DNA of 64,000 bases from Daucus carota subsp. sativus (taxonomy: Eukaryota > Streptophyta > Magnoliopsida > Apiales > Apiaceae): the NCBI RefSeq assembly GCF_001625215.2, contig NC_030386.2:24522545-24586544 (forward strand), given 5' to 3'. Position 1 is the stretch's first letter; every line of letters begins with the position of its first letter. The notes under the pieces are model-generated. The model saw only the letters and a list, made by a program, of their open reading frames with translations, had not been told where the DNA came from and searched no databases. Of this stretch, positions 52,300 through 64,000 are shown one piece after another. The position numbers and the translations under genes were made by a program.

Positions 52300-53121
52300 G
52301 CTTACTAGCATGTTTTTGTTATTTGTTCGGTTTAAGGTGATTGATTGTCTCTGATCGGATCAGACACCATTCTTGTACTTTTTATTCTCAATACCATCAA
52401 GCTCTACTCTTATTTTATCCGGGAATGCAGCAGTTTAAGAGTATAAACGTCCGTACAATATACATTTATAATAGTTTAAATACCTTATCCTTTGATTGTT
52501 CGATCTGTTCTTTGGAGACCTGCAGCTGGAATATACATTGTTCTTTATGACCACTATTCTATGCATACTGATTGCATTTATGGTTCAGAAATTCTGTATA
52601 TTTGTTTCATATAACTCAAGAGATAGCACAGGTATTGTCCATTAGTGTTTTTATGATGCAATTTGTCGTGATCGTGATTTGTTTCCAGTTTGCACTATGT
52701 CTTCTCGATGATATACCATCAAAGATAATTAGGCACAACACAAGTTTTAGGCACAGGGCAGGCCTGAACAACACTCAATTATTGAACATATAAATTGAGG
52801 GTCATATCCTCTTTAAAGTTGGAACATGTATTAATTCTTATTCTCTCATCATACCTTTATGTTTCTTGGTTGAAATTCAGTTTGTACTTGTATATACATG
52901 GGATTTATTTCTATTTTGTGCATTTTTAGTAATGATTGCAGTGTCATTAGAATTTTAAGATGCTTTATCAAATTTTACGCAAAGCTTATAAAGGAACGGG
53001 AAATGAGGTAGTCATTATTTTCGATAAAGGGCTTTCGACCGATGTTTTATTCTCTATCCCAGTTCCGGTGCTTTAATGGATTTTTCTTCTTTTGCTGCAG
53101 TATGTTGAAAAGGCTACATGT

Positions 53122-53170
<49 letters not shown>

Positions 53171-55470
53171 TGTACCTGGTTTAAAGTATAACGGGATCTG
53201 GGGAAATAAAGTCTGGATTCAAATCAATGGTTTCTCTCTGTTTTACCCGAAATTCTAATATTCTTATATACCCATGATACGGTGGAAGTATAGAACTGCC
53301 AGGTTGTAAAATATGTTTTATGATTTACTATGATATTTGAGGTGGGAGGCATTATGACTTGCTTTGTTTTTGCGTTGAAGTGTCCCAATGCTGATTAAAT
53401 ATTGAACATTCAGAAAGATGGTATTGCAGGTGCCGTACAAACCGCTACAAACTATTCTGTAAGTGCTATAAGCTCAGTACTGATGACTGTTAGTATCATA
53501 TTAATGACTTATCGTAATTTCTGACAAATTACTTGGTTCATTTGGTAATCTTAATGTTCTTTTGAGAGCAAACTTTGTTAATTTGTCTCCAAATTCAGTT
53601 AGATTTATAACATTGGCTCTTATTATGTTTATGCTCATTGTAAAGAAATTTCACTAATATAATTATCTAGAGACCATGTAACTTTGTTAACTTGGTTTAA
53701 AATATTGTGTTATAAAATTTATGTTTGTCAATTGAACTTAAAGCATTTTATTTTCAATAAAACATTCTTTTAAGAAAAACAAATAAAATCTCTCATATAT
53801 TAATTATTATATATTTAATACTGCAACTAGAGGTTCCTTGAGCCATTTTATTCTACGCAAGATCTGTTATGACTCTGGTATCCCTTGGTTATCTGCTATT
53901 TTGGATTATTGCTGCAACCCTTGTCATATAAGTACTATTATCCAAAATAAGTACAAACTATATCAGCCTAAGGCCCTACGGATTCCTAATCATGTTCTCA
54001 GTGTCTTGTGACATGATTCAAGTCTCAAAAATATATAACAAATCCAGTCCACTTTTTGCCAGAAACTGAGAACAAGAATCATACAACTCCATTCATCCTA
54101 GAAACTTTCCCATCGCGCGTAATTGCTGACACTCTTCATATTTACCCAAGTAATTTCCATATCTATTTCACTCGTGCAATTCTAACGTATTATCTAGAGG
54201 GCTGATAATATGAAGGCCATAACAAGAAAAGCATAAGAAGGATACATGATTTAATATTTACAAACATGTACCAAACCAATAGAATGTTGTATCAACTAAA
54301 AGTTAACTTTTGAAATTAACACATTTCAACCCTCTGTCTGGCAGCATTCATTACAATTAGCAATAAGCAAAAAATCTATAAAGTTTCTCTAGGTGCATTT
54401 CTGGGCGGCATTGAACTTTTCTTTATAAAAGGCAGAAATGAAAAATATACATAAGTATTAGAAAACTTGGCCTTTGATTCATGTTGAACTGCTGTTGATA
54501 AAAATCTTTCTAATTAAGTTCTGAGATCAAGCAAAATTCAAATTTTCAATAGTACCAATTTCGCCCAGCATTGAGATGAGAAGAAATGTGCACCACGGTA
54601 GTCACACTCTGCAAAATATGGTGTGCCTGCATTGTGGAAGCTTTCTTCTTGGCACTAAACCAGTCCGCAGATAGACTTTTTAGAATCCCCATTTGTTAGC
54701 ATTCATTCTCCTACTATAATGAATGATTACTTTAATGTAATGAATGACACAAATGCTAACATTATTTTAATCAGGGCAAGGGTTTTATTTGCGATTTCTC
54801 GAATGGCTGTTTACTTATCACATTGGTAAGAATCCCCTGATGATCATCCTGACACAAAGATAAGGAGACCTGCTCAACGTTTTACACTTTCACCTCCAGC
54901 TTTTGTCCGAAAAAATGAAATTCCGAGAGAACTAAAATTAATTATTGTAATAACCCAGAATTTTCAAATTTATTATTTATTATTTTATGGATTTTTGTAA
55001 AAAGAGGAGGAATAAAAATTTAATATTTTATTCTAGTTTGATGAGTCGACTTGTGATATATGAATTATGGTTACGTGCCACGTGTATCCGTGTTGTGTGT
55101 ATTTTTTTTTAAATTTTATTGTTTTTCAGGATTTAAAATGTCATTTTAAAGCATTGTTTAATTTTTATAAAATCATCAGAATGTCTAAAAATTATGAAAA
55201 TTTTCATATTATCATCTTTACATATTTAGAGACTTTTTAAAAATATAAGTTTATTATCTTTGAGTCTCAAGGACTCTTAAATAATTTTACAAGTTTTATT
55301 ACATTTTAAAATGTATTTCTTGTAAAATTCATAACTAATTAATTATTTGTCCTAAAACTATTTTAAAATTATGGAGAGATAGTTAATTTTAATCTCGTCA
55401 TTTTAAAAATATTATTTTGAATTCTTAAGTCATTTCGAATTATTTTAACATTTTTATTGAGTATAGTTTT
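52300..55470. other. Intergenic region without recognised genes
   Basis: Apart from the microsatellite at 53118-53167, I see AT-rich DNA with short unsupported open frames. Remnants of retroelements are possible but not identifiable by eye. Confidence 0.4.
53118..53167. repeat. Compound (GT)n(GA)n microsatellite
   Basis: About nine GT units run directly into about twelve GA units. Confidence 0.95.
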
Positions 55471-55472
55471 AT

Positions 55473-55478
<6 letters not shown>

Positions 55479-55546
<68 letters not shown>
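55479..55546. repeat. (AT)n microsatellite
   Basis: A pure AT run of nearly 70 bp. A second, shorter one lies at about 55701-55720, and a third at 59263-59303. Confidence 0.97.
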
Positions 55547-55549
<3 letters not shown>

Positions 55550-55566
55550 AAAATTCTACGGAAAAC

Positions 55567-55680
55567 CTTATATGGAGTACTAAACGGAGACCATATATGT
55601 CATACATTATGTTCTGCTTATTATATATTACAGAATATAATGCAGGACATATATGGTCTCCATTTAGTATTCCATATAAG
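55567..55680. repeat. Foldback element between two AT microsatellites
   Basis: Left arm CTTATATGGAGTACTAAACG then GAGACCATATATGTC; the right arm (55646-55680) is its inverted match. Loop about 45 bp. Confidence 0.75.
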
Positions 55681-55720
55681 GGTCTCCATTGAATTCAACG
55701 ATATATATATATATATATAT

Positions 55721-55765
55721 GGGGTAGGGTTCTATGGAGAACCAGGAGAACCCATCTAGACCGTT
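55721..55765 (+). mobile_element. Unclassified transposon end next to an AT microsatellite
   Basis: ATATATGGGGTAGGGTTCTA followed by TGGAGAACCAGGAGAACC. A similar end (AGGAGTAAGATCATAAGAGAAC, then GAGAACCAAGAGAAC) occurs at 59304 in the same direction. Such GAGAAC-rich ends after TA repeats recur in plant genomes; the superfamily is not certain. Confidence 0.45.
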
Positions 55766-56668
55766 GATTAATTATAAATCAAATCTATTTTAATCATTTA
55801 AAGATAATGGCAAATTTGTAAATATCTTGAAATACTAGTCCATGTACAATATCAAAATTATAATACAAATTAGACATCAATCAGTAAATATGGAAAGTAG
55901 TGTGATTAAATTTTGATATAATATTAGAATCTTTTTTATTTTAGCAACTACAATACGATAACATACGTAATAAAACACTGGAATTCATCAAATACAAACA
56001 CCATTAGAACACTAAAAGACCTGATGCTCAAGGTAACATATAACGTAAGAATTTTTATTTTTTTATATATATTTTTTCGTGTGTTCTAATATATGTTCTA
56101 TGCATCAAGATTTGGATTCCATGTTCTTACAACTTACAAATCTTTTTTTTGATATATGTTGTTCATATGTTCTCATACATGTTCTACGGATTTGCAGTGC
56201 GATTCTTCTCAAATAGATTCATTCAGAGACTAAGTTCTTGATATGATTCAAGCCAAGTTTGTTGTCGTGATTTGACTATATCACATATTCTAGAAGCATA
56301 AAAAAGATTTCAGATTACATCTCTTCATTTTTCGGAACCCAAATTTTGGCTTATATTTTTATTTGGATTCAACGATCCTAGAACTAAGGACTTGATTCTG
56401 GTGGAGTGCTTTTTTAATTTGAATATAATCTTGTAAATATATGGATGTTCTTTTTCTACTTTATATTTGCTATAAAAATGTGTCACGGTAGGTTGTGTAA
56501 TTTGTTTTTAAGATTTATGTTCCTCTATATTTTTTTCAAGGATACTTATTTTCGCCATTCTGATGTTTGTAATGATTGCGAGATTATCTTTAGGGTGTAA
56601 ATCTGTTTAAATCGTTGGTTTTTGTGTCTGGTAATTCAGAACTTTACTTGTTATTTCCATGGCAACAG

Positions 56669-56884
56669 AAAATGGAAAATGAGAGCAGGACAGGAGGGCG
56701 AGTCTTTGGCAAAAGGGAGTTGGATTTTTCTTCAGAACATAAAAACTGGGAGGAAAGGTACAGACTCACACAGAAAGAACCCTGGGCCATGGATGCTCGA
56801 CTAACGAATGAGAGTTATGAGTTTTCTGAAAAGTTATTTTCACAGGTGGACAAACCATCTCAAAAGGAGTTCATCGAAATGTAA
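56669..56884 (+). pseudogene. Isolated exon-like open frame, unknown protein
   Basis: A stretch of about 70 codons is open between an acceptor (GGCAACAG|AAAATGG at 56669) and a strong donor (CGAAAT|GTAAGAGG at 56880/56881). It encodes MENESRTGGRVFGKRELDFS and continues with NWEERYRLTQKEPWAMD, hydrophilic and charged. I do not recognise it. No adjoining exons were found: a transposon end lies before it and an LTR starts 24 bp after the donor. It may be a captured exon or a gene cut off by the LTR. Confidence 0.4.
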
Positions 56885-56904
56885 GAGGTTTTGGTGACTT
56901 GGCA

Positions 56905-58020
56905 TGTTAAACACAATGAGTGTGCAGAAGGGGGGGTTGAATGCACCTTCACTTACAATCGCAATACTTGCTAACAACAAGCAAGACTGTGAATGCAGGA
57001 AAGAAAGCAAACAATCAAGCAGGCATAATAAAAGGAAGAACACAGGATATAACTTACAAAAATAATTTTATTATTTTTGTGTTTACTACAACTGATTGGA
57101 ATTGAAATTCCAGCTACTAGAGAACAATAACAAATGAATTGCTAATGTTTCTAAACTTGAAAGAAGATCTAACTCAGTTGCATGAGAAAAAGGCTTTGTG
57201 AGATATGGGTATTTATACTGAACCACATATCCCACTTACAGATGCACTTTTCCTTTGTCCTAGAATAAAGCTAAGAATGGAAACTGTCCCATTCTTGTTC
57301 AACTTTGTCTTCATTCCTTTTGTAGATAAAGCAATGCTGAGTTGATAGAAATCTTTGACTCCTGGTGCACGCCTTATCTTTTTGTTGTCTTCTCCAAGGT
57401 TGCAGTCATAGGCTTGGACAGACTAGATAGAGATGTCAAAATCATTCTTTGTGTTTTCACTATCTAGTCTGCTACATGAAACAGATTGTCAGTTCCTCCT
57501 AAGTATACTGTCATACTTTGGCTTCACTCCTTTGACAGTAGCTATTCTCCCGCACACTGTGCTGTCAATGCTCTTTAATTGCGCCAAACATACTGTCGAG
57601 GAGTTACTGTCAACTATCCCGCCAATGATACTGTCAGTAAAACTTGCTGTCTGTGAATCTTCATTCTCCGCTAAGTTTACTGTCACAGGGATAGTTGCTG
57701 TCGTCTGTCTCAATGATGCTGTCACTTGAATATGTTGTCATAGACTTCAGTATCAGAAATGTTGCTGTCAGGTCTTCAATCCAAGTTGTGCTTGAACACT
57801 TGGTGAACTTCTACTCCATGGATTGAGTTTATTCAAGATGTACAGTGACAGTAACTAATCTTTAAACATACTGTGATCTATGAAACTAAGAATGTTACTG
57901 TTTAAGTGACAACAAAACATACTGTCAATATGCATATGACAGTACATTTTACTTAGTTAATTTTCTAATTAATTAAGTGACAATTAGTTGATTACACGGT
58001 TAACCCCACAATCCCTAACA
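56905..58020 (-). mobile_element. Copia-type 3' LTR, 1116 bp
   Basis: On the minus strand it begins TGTTAGGGATTGTGGGGTTA and ends CATTGTGTTTAACA (TGTT...AACA). Directly before it (58021-58040) is a polypurine tract AAATTGGGGGAGAT, which fixes it as a 3' LTR. The U3 part holds 11 TGACAG/CTGTCA hexamers between 57508 and 57952. Typical of long-LTR plant Copia elements. Confidence 0.85.
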
Positions 58021-58870
58021 ATCTCCCCCAATTTGTTTTTATGTAAAATAAAGACAAATTCCAATGGATTGCAGATGCTAACTCAACTAATAATAAAAGA
58101 AGTGTTTGTACAGGAAAGAAAATTACAAGAATTACAAGTACAAGTCTAATCCTCAAACTAGGCTCCTTTAGACTGAGCAGATCTTCATAAGTTTGAGCTC
58201 CACCTTCACTTCTTGATACCTTCATCCAAGAATCTTTGCAGTACATCAACTTTCTTCTTCTCATCTTCAGTCTTGGCATAGTCAGATACACAATCCAAGG
58301 TCAAACTTAATATTCTGTGAGGAAGTACCTGTAGATCCTTGAATGTGTAGTATAACTCAGTTGGCCCTTTGGAGATGCACAAGAATTGCATTCCATATTC
58401 ATCCTTGATAAATCTGTCCTTTGTAGAAGAGAAGATTTTGTGCAATCTGTATTTGTCCCAAATTCGTCTTCATCCTCTCTTGAGTCAATTATTTCTGCAG
58501 CTGTTTTACTCAGACTGACTTCAGCTTCAAGTCTTGATCCTGTGAGAAGTCTGAACATTCTTCTGAGCAAGGCAGTATTCAGAGTCTTGAAATCTATGGC
58601 TTTGACTTCAAACCCATCAATGATCATTCTCAAGGGGTCCTGCTGAACTGGAGACACATATCCTGGCTTAGCTGAGAATTGATTATTCAACCTAGTACAT
58701 TTATGATCTATCTCAGTTTCTTTGATTTTCTTCTGCACCTTCTCCAGATTTCTCCTGGTTTGCTTTATCTCTTCCTCCTGTTTCTTCTTCTTCTCCCTTT
58801 CCTCCTTCCTCTTAGAGTCACAGATATCAAGTGCTCTATTCTTTGAGTTTGTCTTCGAGTTTTTCTAATC
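58021..58870 (-). pseudogene. 3' internal end of the Copia-type element with a decayed ORF
   Basis: Minus-strand frames 58738-58445 and 58445-58206 form one original ORF broken by a frameshift near 58440. It reads NNQFSAKPGYVSPVQQDPLR, TLNTALLRRMFRLLTGSRLE, then DEYGMQFLCISKGPTELYYT and ends LQRFLDEGIKK. Upstream of it is a Lys/Glu-rich coiled-coil-like part (58740-58850). I do not see gag, integrase or reverse transcriptase motifs; it lies where some Copia elements have an extra 3' ORF. The internal domain ends abruptly near 58870, so most of the element is missing. Confidence 0.55.
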
Positions 58871-59262
58871 TTATCTCATTTACTAATCAAACAGATGGAG
58901 CACGATATCATTTTGAACCAAGGCTAACTTTCGCCTCTACAAGCAAGCATTGCCACAATTTAACAAGGAGGGAAGCGGGAGGGGGAAGTTGTCTCCGCTT
59001 CCCTTGTTATCCTTATTGTTATTTCATATTTGGTTGATAAAACTATATATGTTTAATTATGATGCATTTTTCCTATGTTTAATACGATTTATGCGAATAT
59101 ACAGGATTCACTATATTTAAAAAAATTATAATTCTTCCCTATCCCCTCCACTCCCCTCTCCCCTCTCCCCTTCCTAACCTCCTACCTCTTCCCCTCTCCC
59201 CGTACTTTTCTTTAAGCCCTATTTTTAAATATACTTTTAGTGTTATGATTTGAATCACAATT

Positions 59263-59303
<41 letters not shown>
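59263..59303. repeat. (AT)n microsatellite before a transposon end
   Basis: Pure AT run followed at once by AGGAGTAAGATCATAAGAGA (see 55721). Confidence 0.95.
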
Positions 59304-59305
<2 letters not shown>

Positions 59306-59773
59306 AGTAAGATCATAAGAGAACTTTTTTATCGAGAGAACCAAGAGAACTAACCAATCCACCGTAAATCATCCATTCTAATCCAATGGCTACTATAATT
59401 ACAAGATTTAGTAAATATATATATCAATAATTCAGTAAAGGGCATAATCGGATATCAATAAAAAAATATCTTCAGCACAAGTATTCATTTATGACCATAT
59501 AAACAGATGATTTGATTAACATAAATAATAAGATATGTAATCAATTGATTTCCTTGTTTATATCTTCCATATCTCAATCAATCAACGAGAGCATTTAATG
59601 TGTATTAACTTTGAATTTCAAATTTCAAATTTTCAAAAGATTTACCATGATGAAAATATTTATTAATCAGAGATTCTTTCTAATATTTAGTTTTCTAACA
59701 AAGATTTTTCAAAATATTGTATAAATATTTAGTTACAGAATTAACTTGCAAAATCTATTATAGCAAACAATCA

Positions 59774-61640
59774 AAATTAAGATTCTTTAAAATATTCACT
59801 TATATGTTTTCTTACTAGGAGTTTTTATAATGATCTTTAAATACAAATTAAGTTAGTATTACATTTCAATAATAAAATTTTGAGATTCTTTAAAAAAACC
59901 TTAAAATAGATATTCGTTCAATTACTTAAAATAGATGTTTTATGTCAATTTTATAAATAAACATTTTAAAATTCTACTATATATCATTCTCCGATATATG
60001 AACGAACATTTTAAAGAATCTTGGAACATTTTAAAGAATCTCAATTTCATACCAATTATATTTTGTAATATATACTAGAATCTACTATTAAATATTATTT
60101 TTATAATTGAAAGAAAAATATAAATTTAAAATATTCACAAGAATCTTTAAGTGTAGATATATAGAATCTTAGCATATTATAACATGTAGTAATTCAACTA
60201 AATATTAAAATAAATAAATAACTTAATTTATTATATTATATTTTAATAATGAGAAATGAGTTAGTAATTAGATTCCACAACTCCTCTTTTACTGATAAAA
60301 AATATAAATGTGACGGTAATTAGTAGATTCCTTAAGTGAATATAATTTTATTAAAATTCAATTATTTAGAAAGATAAATATAACGTTAATTAGTAGATTT
60401 TTTTTTGAAGGAATATAGTTGCAGTAAAATTAAATTATTTAAAGCAATTTGAGAGAATATATTTGTGTATTAAAATAAATACACAAGTATTTATTATGAA
60501 AATATTATTTGTTGGGAGATTCTCTTGTGTGATTTAAATAAATGAAAATTAAGATTCTTTAAAATATTCACTTATATGTTTTCTTATTTGGAGTTTTTAT
60601 AATGCTCTTTAAATATAAATTAAGTTAGTATTATATTTCAATAATAAAATTTTGAGATTCTTTAAAAAACATTTAAAATAGATATTCGTTCAATTTATTA
60701 AAATAGATGTTTTATGTCAATTTTATAAATAAACATTTTAAAATTCTACTATATATCATTCTTCGATATATGAACGAACATTTTAAAGAATCTTGGAACA
60801 TTTTAAGGAATCTCAATTTCATACCAATTATATTTTGTAATATATATATTAGAATCTACTATTAAATGTTATTCTTATAATTGAAAGAAAAATATAAATA
60901 TTAAATATTCACAAGAATCTTTAAGTGTAGATATATAGAATCTTAGCATATTATAATATGTAGTAATTCAACTAAATATAGAAATAAATAAATAACTTAA
61001 TTTGTTATATTATATTTTAATAATGAGAAATGAGTTAGTAATTAGATCCCACAACTCTTCTTTTACTGATAAAAAAAAATATAAATGTGATGGTCATTAG
61101 TAGATTCCTTAAGAGAATATAATTTTATTAAAATTCAATTATTTAGAATGACAAATATAATGTTAATTAGTAGATTTTTTTGAATGAATATAGTTGTAAT
61201 AAAATTAAATTATTTAAAGCAATTGAGAGAATATATTTGTGTATTAAAATAAATACACAAGTATTTATTATAAAAATATTATTTGTTAGAGATTCTCTTA
61301 AGTGTTTTAAATATATGAAAATTTTAATTTACTATATTCGCTTTTAATAATGAGAAACTAGTTATTAATTAAAATCTACAATTTTTCTTTTAGAGAAAGA
61401 TAAATATGACGGGAATTAGTAGATTCTTTAGGAGAATATAGTTATATTAAAATTTAATTTTTAAAAAGATGGATATGACTGTCATTAATAGATTCTTTTA
61501 AAGAAATATAACTGTAGTAAAATTCAATTATTTAAAACATTTGAGAGAATATATTTGTGTATTAAAATAAATACAGAAGTATTTGTTTGAGAAATATTAT
61601 TTGTCGGGAGATTCTTTTCGGTGTTTCAAATAAATGAAAA
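59774..61640. repeat. Tandem array of a ~771-bp AT-rich unit (2 full copies, 1 partial)
   Basis: Copy 1 starts near 59774 and copy 2 near 60545; they share long blocks such as GATTCTTTAAAATATTCACT, TATATCATTC, CGATATATGAACGAACATTT and TAATGAGAAATGAGTTAGTA. A third, truncated copy at about 61316-61640 begins at the block AATAATGAGAAA. Short traces may go on to 61800. Confidence 0.85.
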
Positions 61641-61837
61641 TCTTAATTTGATTTCACAACTTTTCTTATAATTCATATAGACAAAAATGAAAAGTATAGT
61701 GGTAATCAAGTAGAGTACTCCTTAAGAGAATATAATTGTATTAAAATTCAACTAAATTCTCTAAAATAATCTTTAATGTAATTTAAAATTCTCTTAAGTG
61801 TGCTATTAAGTATTATTGAATCTTACTTTTAAAATAA

Positions 61838-63540
61838 CTAGTTGATAAACCGCGCGTTGCGGCGGCCAATAAAAATAATATTAATAATTTAATATTAATA
61901 TTTGTAGAATAAAATAATTTTGGCTATTTATAAAAAGTATATTAATGGTTCAAAATTAATATTTGTAGGATAAAATAAATTTTATATTATAAAAATTGCA
62001 AAATTGGACTATAATTAATGGTGAAAAAATGAAAATAAATTTATACATGCAATTAACAATTTAAAGTACGACGAATCTTAATTTTTAATCCTAATTTTTT
62101 TTAAAGTAATCATGTTCTTACATGGTCACCTTCCTCCAATTTTTTTGGATTGATTGTGCACAAAAACATCTGAGTTAAATCCCTGAGATATTGGTCTATA
62201 ACTGCCCTGGCTTGGAAAAACCTTTATTTTTTAATACTATATAAACAACTTTCACTTAAAAGTTGCTTGAACGGATATACCGAATGGATATATCTGAAAT
62301 ATTTTAGTTCGGATATCGAACCGATAAAATATAATTCGGTATATGGAATGTTTTTAGATAATTTCGGAATTTCGGTTTTTTAAAACGGACTTTTGGATTT
62401 ATCCGAATTAATCAAAAAATCCAAAATTTTGTAAAAAATATCTTTTATACTATTCTCATCTACTAATTTATATAGTTATGTTGTAACTTATCTTTTAGGT
62501 TTTTTTGAAACACGATAAACAATATCAAATTCCAAACATTATTTATGTGTATGTTTATCATTTGGTTGTCTCTAATAAGCTATGATTTATCAATTTATTT
62601 CTCTAAGATAAATTATGATTTGCACTTTGTTTTATTTAAATAAATGGTGCCTTATGTTCCTGTGGTTTGACTAGTTAATATGGTCTAGAATGAATATTAT
62701 AATTTCAGTTTAAGAATTTCATTTTCTTTTTAATTTTGTTATACACATGTAGTTTGTGTTATATGCATAATTAAGGTTGTGTTATATGATACTTTTTGTT
62801 GTTTGGTTTTTTGGAAAGTTTGGAATCCGATCCGGATTAAGATTAATGGTTTGGTTTCCATCCGAAATTAATTCGGTTCGGTATTTGGAAATGAAATTTC
62901 ACATTTTTGGAAATTTGGATATCCAAAATAATTCCGGTTCGGTAACCAAATTTCCGAATACTCACCCCTAGTCAAGACTATATTTTTTCCCCCGTGTTTG
63001 GATTTGTCGACTCCCACATAGCGGTTTATAACTACCTTTGCTTGCAATAACCTTTATTTTTTTAATATTGTCTCGACCTTCACTTATTGTTGGAGAAGAA
63101 CAGCACCACCGGGTTAGAAATCGAGCAAGAGAACTATCATCAGAGAGAGGTAGGGTTGTGGTATTGAGAGAGGAGGTTTTGTTTAGATGATCCAAAACCT
63201 TACAATCTATAGGGGTATTTATAGGTGCAGAGATACTTGTGCTACTTTTTCCCATAATTAAATAATCTGAAACAAAATCAGATTAAAATTTTTAAGCTAG
63301 TATATTCCATAAATAATCTGAAACAAAATCAGATTCTAAAACTTCCTTATAATATTCCATAAATAATCTAAATCAAAATCAGATTGTAAAACTTCCTTCT
63401 AATATACCCGAAACTAAAAAAGGTAATTTTAATTTTTGATATTTTTCATCCAAAAATTCCAGAAAATTAGAAAAATAGAACGGAGCGATGTAAGAGGCGC
63501 CACATACACGCCCCTCGCTTCTCCTTTATATAAGTATATT
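61838..63540 (-). mobile_element. Helitron D, non-autonomous, ~1.7 kb
   Basis: Minus-strand 3' end: hairpin GCCGCCGCAACGCGCGGT then TTATCAACTAG followed by T (61837). The 5' region near 63540 (ATACTTATATAAAGGAGAAGC and GGCGCCTC) resembles that of Helitron C (CTATATAAAG...GTGGCGCTTCTC). The TC end itself is not clear. Inside are three tandem copies of a block of about 50 bp (63255-63420, AATAATCTGAAACAAAATCAGATT) and a repeated TTCGG/CCGAA-rich block (62275-62965). No gene. Confidence 0.65.
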
Positions 63541-64000
63541 AATTAAAGAAAATAGTTAATGTTATTGTTTTCAAAAAGTAATAATAATAGTTTAGTGTGC
63601 TAATAAGATTAAAATTATATTAAAGTGTTCCACCAATTATTTCATTAATTTATTGAAAAGATAAAACTAAAAAAAATATTTATTATATAATATTATTATA
63701 ATTCTTTTAAGTGCTCTTTTAAAATTTTAGCTAGTGTTCTTTAATATATTCTTACAAAGAAATTTTAAATTATATTAGTATAAGGATGACCATATTTACA
63801 AAAGTCAAAATCCAACAAAACATTTTTACGAAAGATTATTCTTTGTTAAGTGTTCTTTAAGTACACGTTAAACACAATAGTAGATAGAATTGTGAGCATA
63901 TCCAAACGTTTTTTGAAAGACCAAGTACATTAATAAAGCCATATATCCACTTAGAGATTACAGAAGAAAGGGCTTAATATTCTACGAGAGTTAGTGATTT
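63541..64000. other. AT-rich repeat-like DNA, no gene seen
   Basis: Only short AT-rich words and poly-A/T runs. Some words (GTGTTCTTTAA, AAGTGTTCTTT) resemble the satellite region before 61.8 kb. Confidence 0.4.

Noticed and set aside
55457..55759. Open frame with a Tyr-Ile repeat
   Set aside because: Translation of the AT microsatellite and foldback element.
62275..62965. Possible gene or LTR in the TTCGG-rich block
   Set aside because: Repeated words of CGGTTCGGTAT type, no reading frame and no TG...CA ends; treated as part of the Helitron D region.
63255..63420. CRISPR-like array
   Set aside because: Repeats are contiguous and diverged, without unique spacers of equal size, and the genome is a plant's.

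Overview
The window is nuclear DNA of a flowering plant. It is AT-rich, the genes have many introns with canonical GT/AG borders, and the intergenic DNA is full of MITEs, Helitrons and LTR/LINE debris. Protein flavour suggests a eudicot, perhaps an asterid such as Apiaceae, but the exact lineage is a guess. I saw no rRNA, tRNA, CRISPR array, organellar block or bacterial segment.

Layout. 1-2003 (+) is the 3' end of a MER3/ROCK-N-ROLLERS-type meiotic helicase gene. 3630-3827 (+) is COX5C with a leader intron. 4608-12428 (-) is a complete 16-exon mitochondrial polynucleotide phosphorylase gene (PNP2 type, predicted 980 aa). 12.4-17.2 kb is a transposon nest. 17270-19008 and 24193-25313 (+) are two tandem class I glutaredoxin genes. 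Between them lie a decayed copy of the neighbouring anthranilate phosphoribosyltransferase gene, a fragment of PNP2 exon 4, a Mutator-like foldback MITE and a 2.46-kb Helitron with a replication-protein-A-like remnant. 25941-28655 (-) is the intact anthranilate phosphoribosyltransferase gene (426 aa). 30505-32437 (+) is a GAMETE CELL DEFECTIVE 1-like mitochondrial protein gene. 33760-40937 (-) is an 8-exon multi-pass membrane protein gene with transposons in several introns. 44006-48344 (-) is a WW-domain DEAD-box RNA helicase gene (RH14/RH46 type). 51099-51902 (+) is a divergent RNase T2-like gene. From 52 kb to the end there are almost only repeats: AT microsatellites, an unidentified exon-like ORF, a Copia-type 3' LTR with its polypurine tract and a decayed ORF, a 771-bp tandem array and another Helitron.

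The genes do not form a pathway. Three of them (COX5C, PNP2, the GCD1-like gene) encode mitochondrial proteins, and four (COX5C, the GCD1-like gene, the membrane protein gene, the DEAD helicase gene) seem to have 5'-UTR introns. The most informative structures are: the segmental tandem duplication that made the glutaredoxin pair, with active-site divergence; the RNase T2-like gene with altered catalytic box II; a dense cluster of TGACAG/CTGTCA motifs in the Copia LTR; and several nested transposons whose insertion order can be read. Exon coordinates were derived by hand from splice consensus and frame continuity; no search or alignment program was run.
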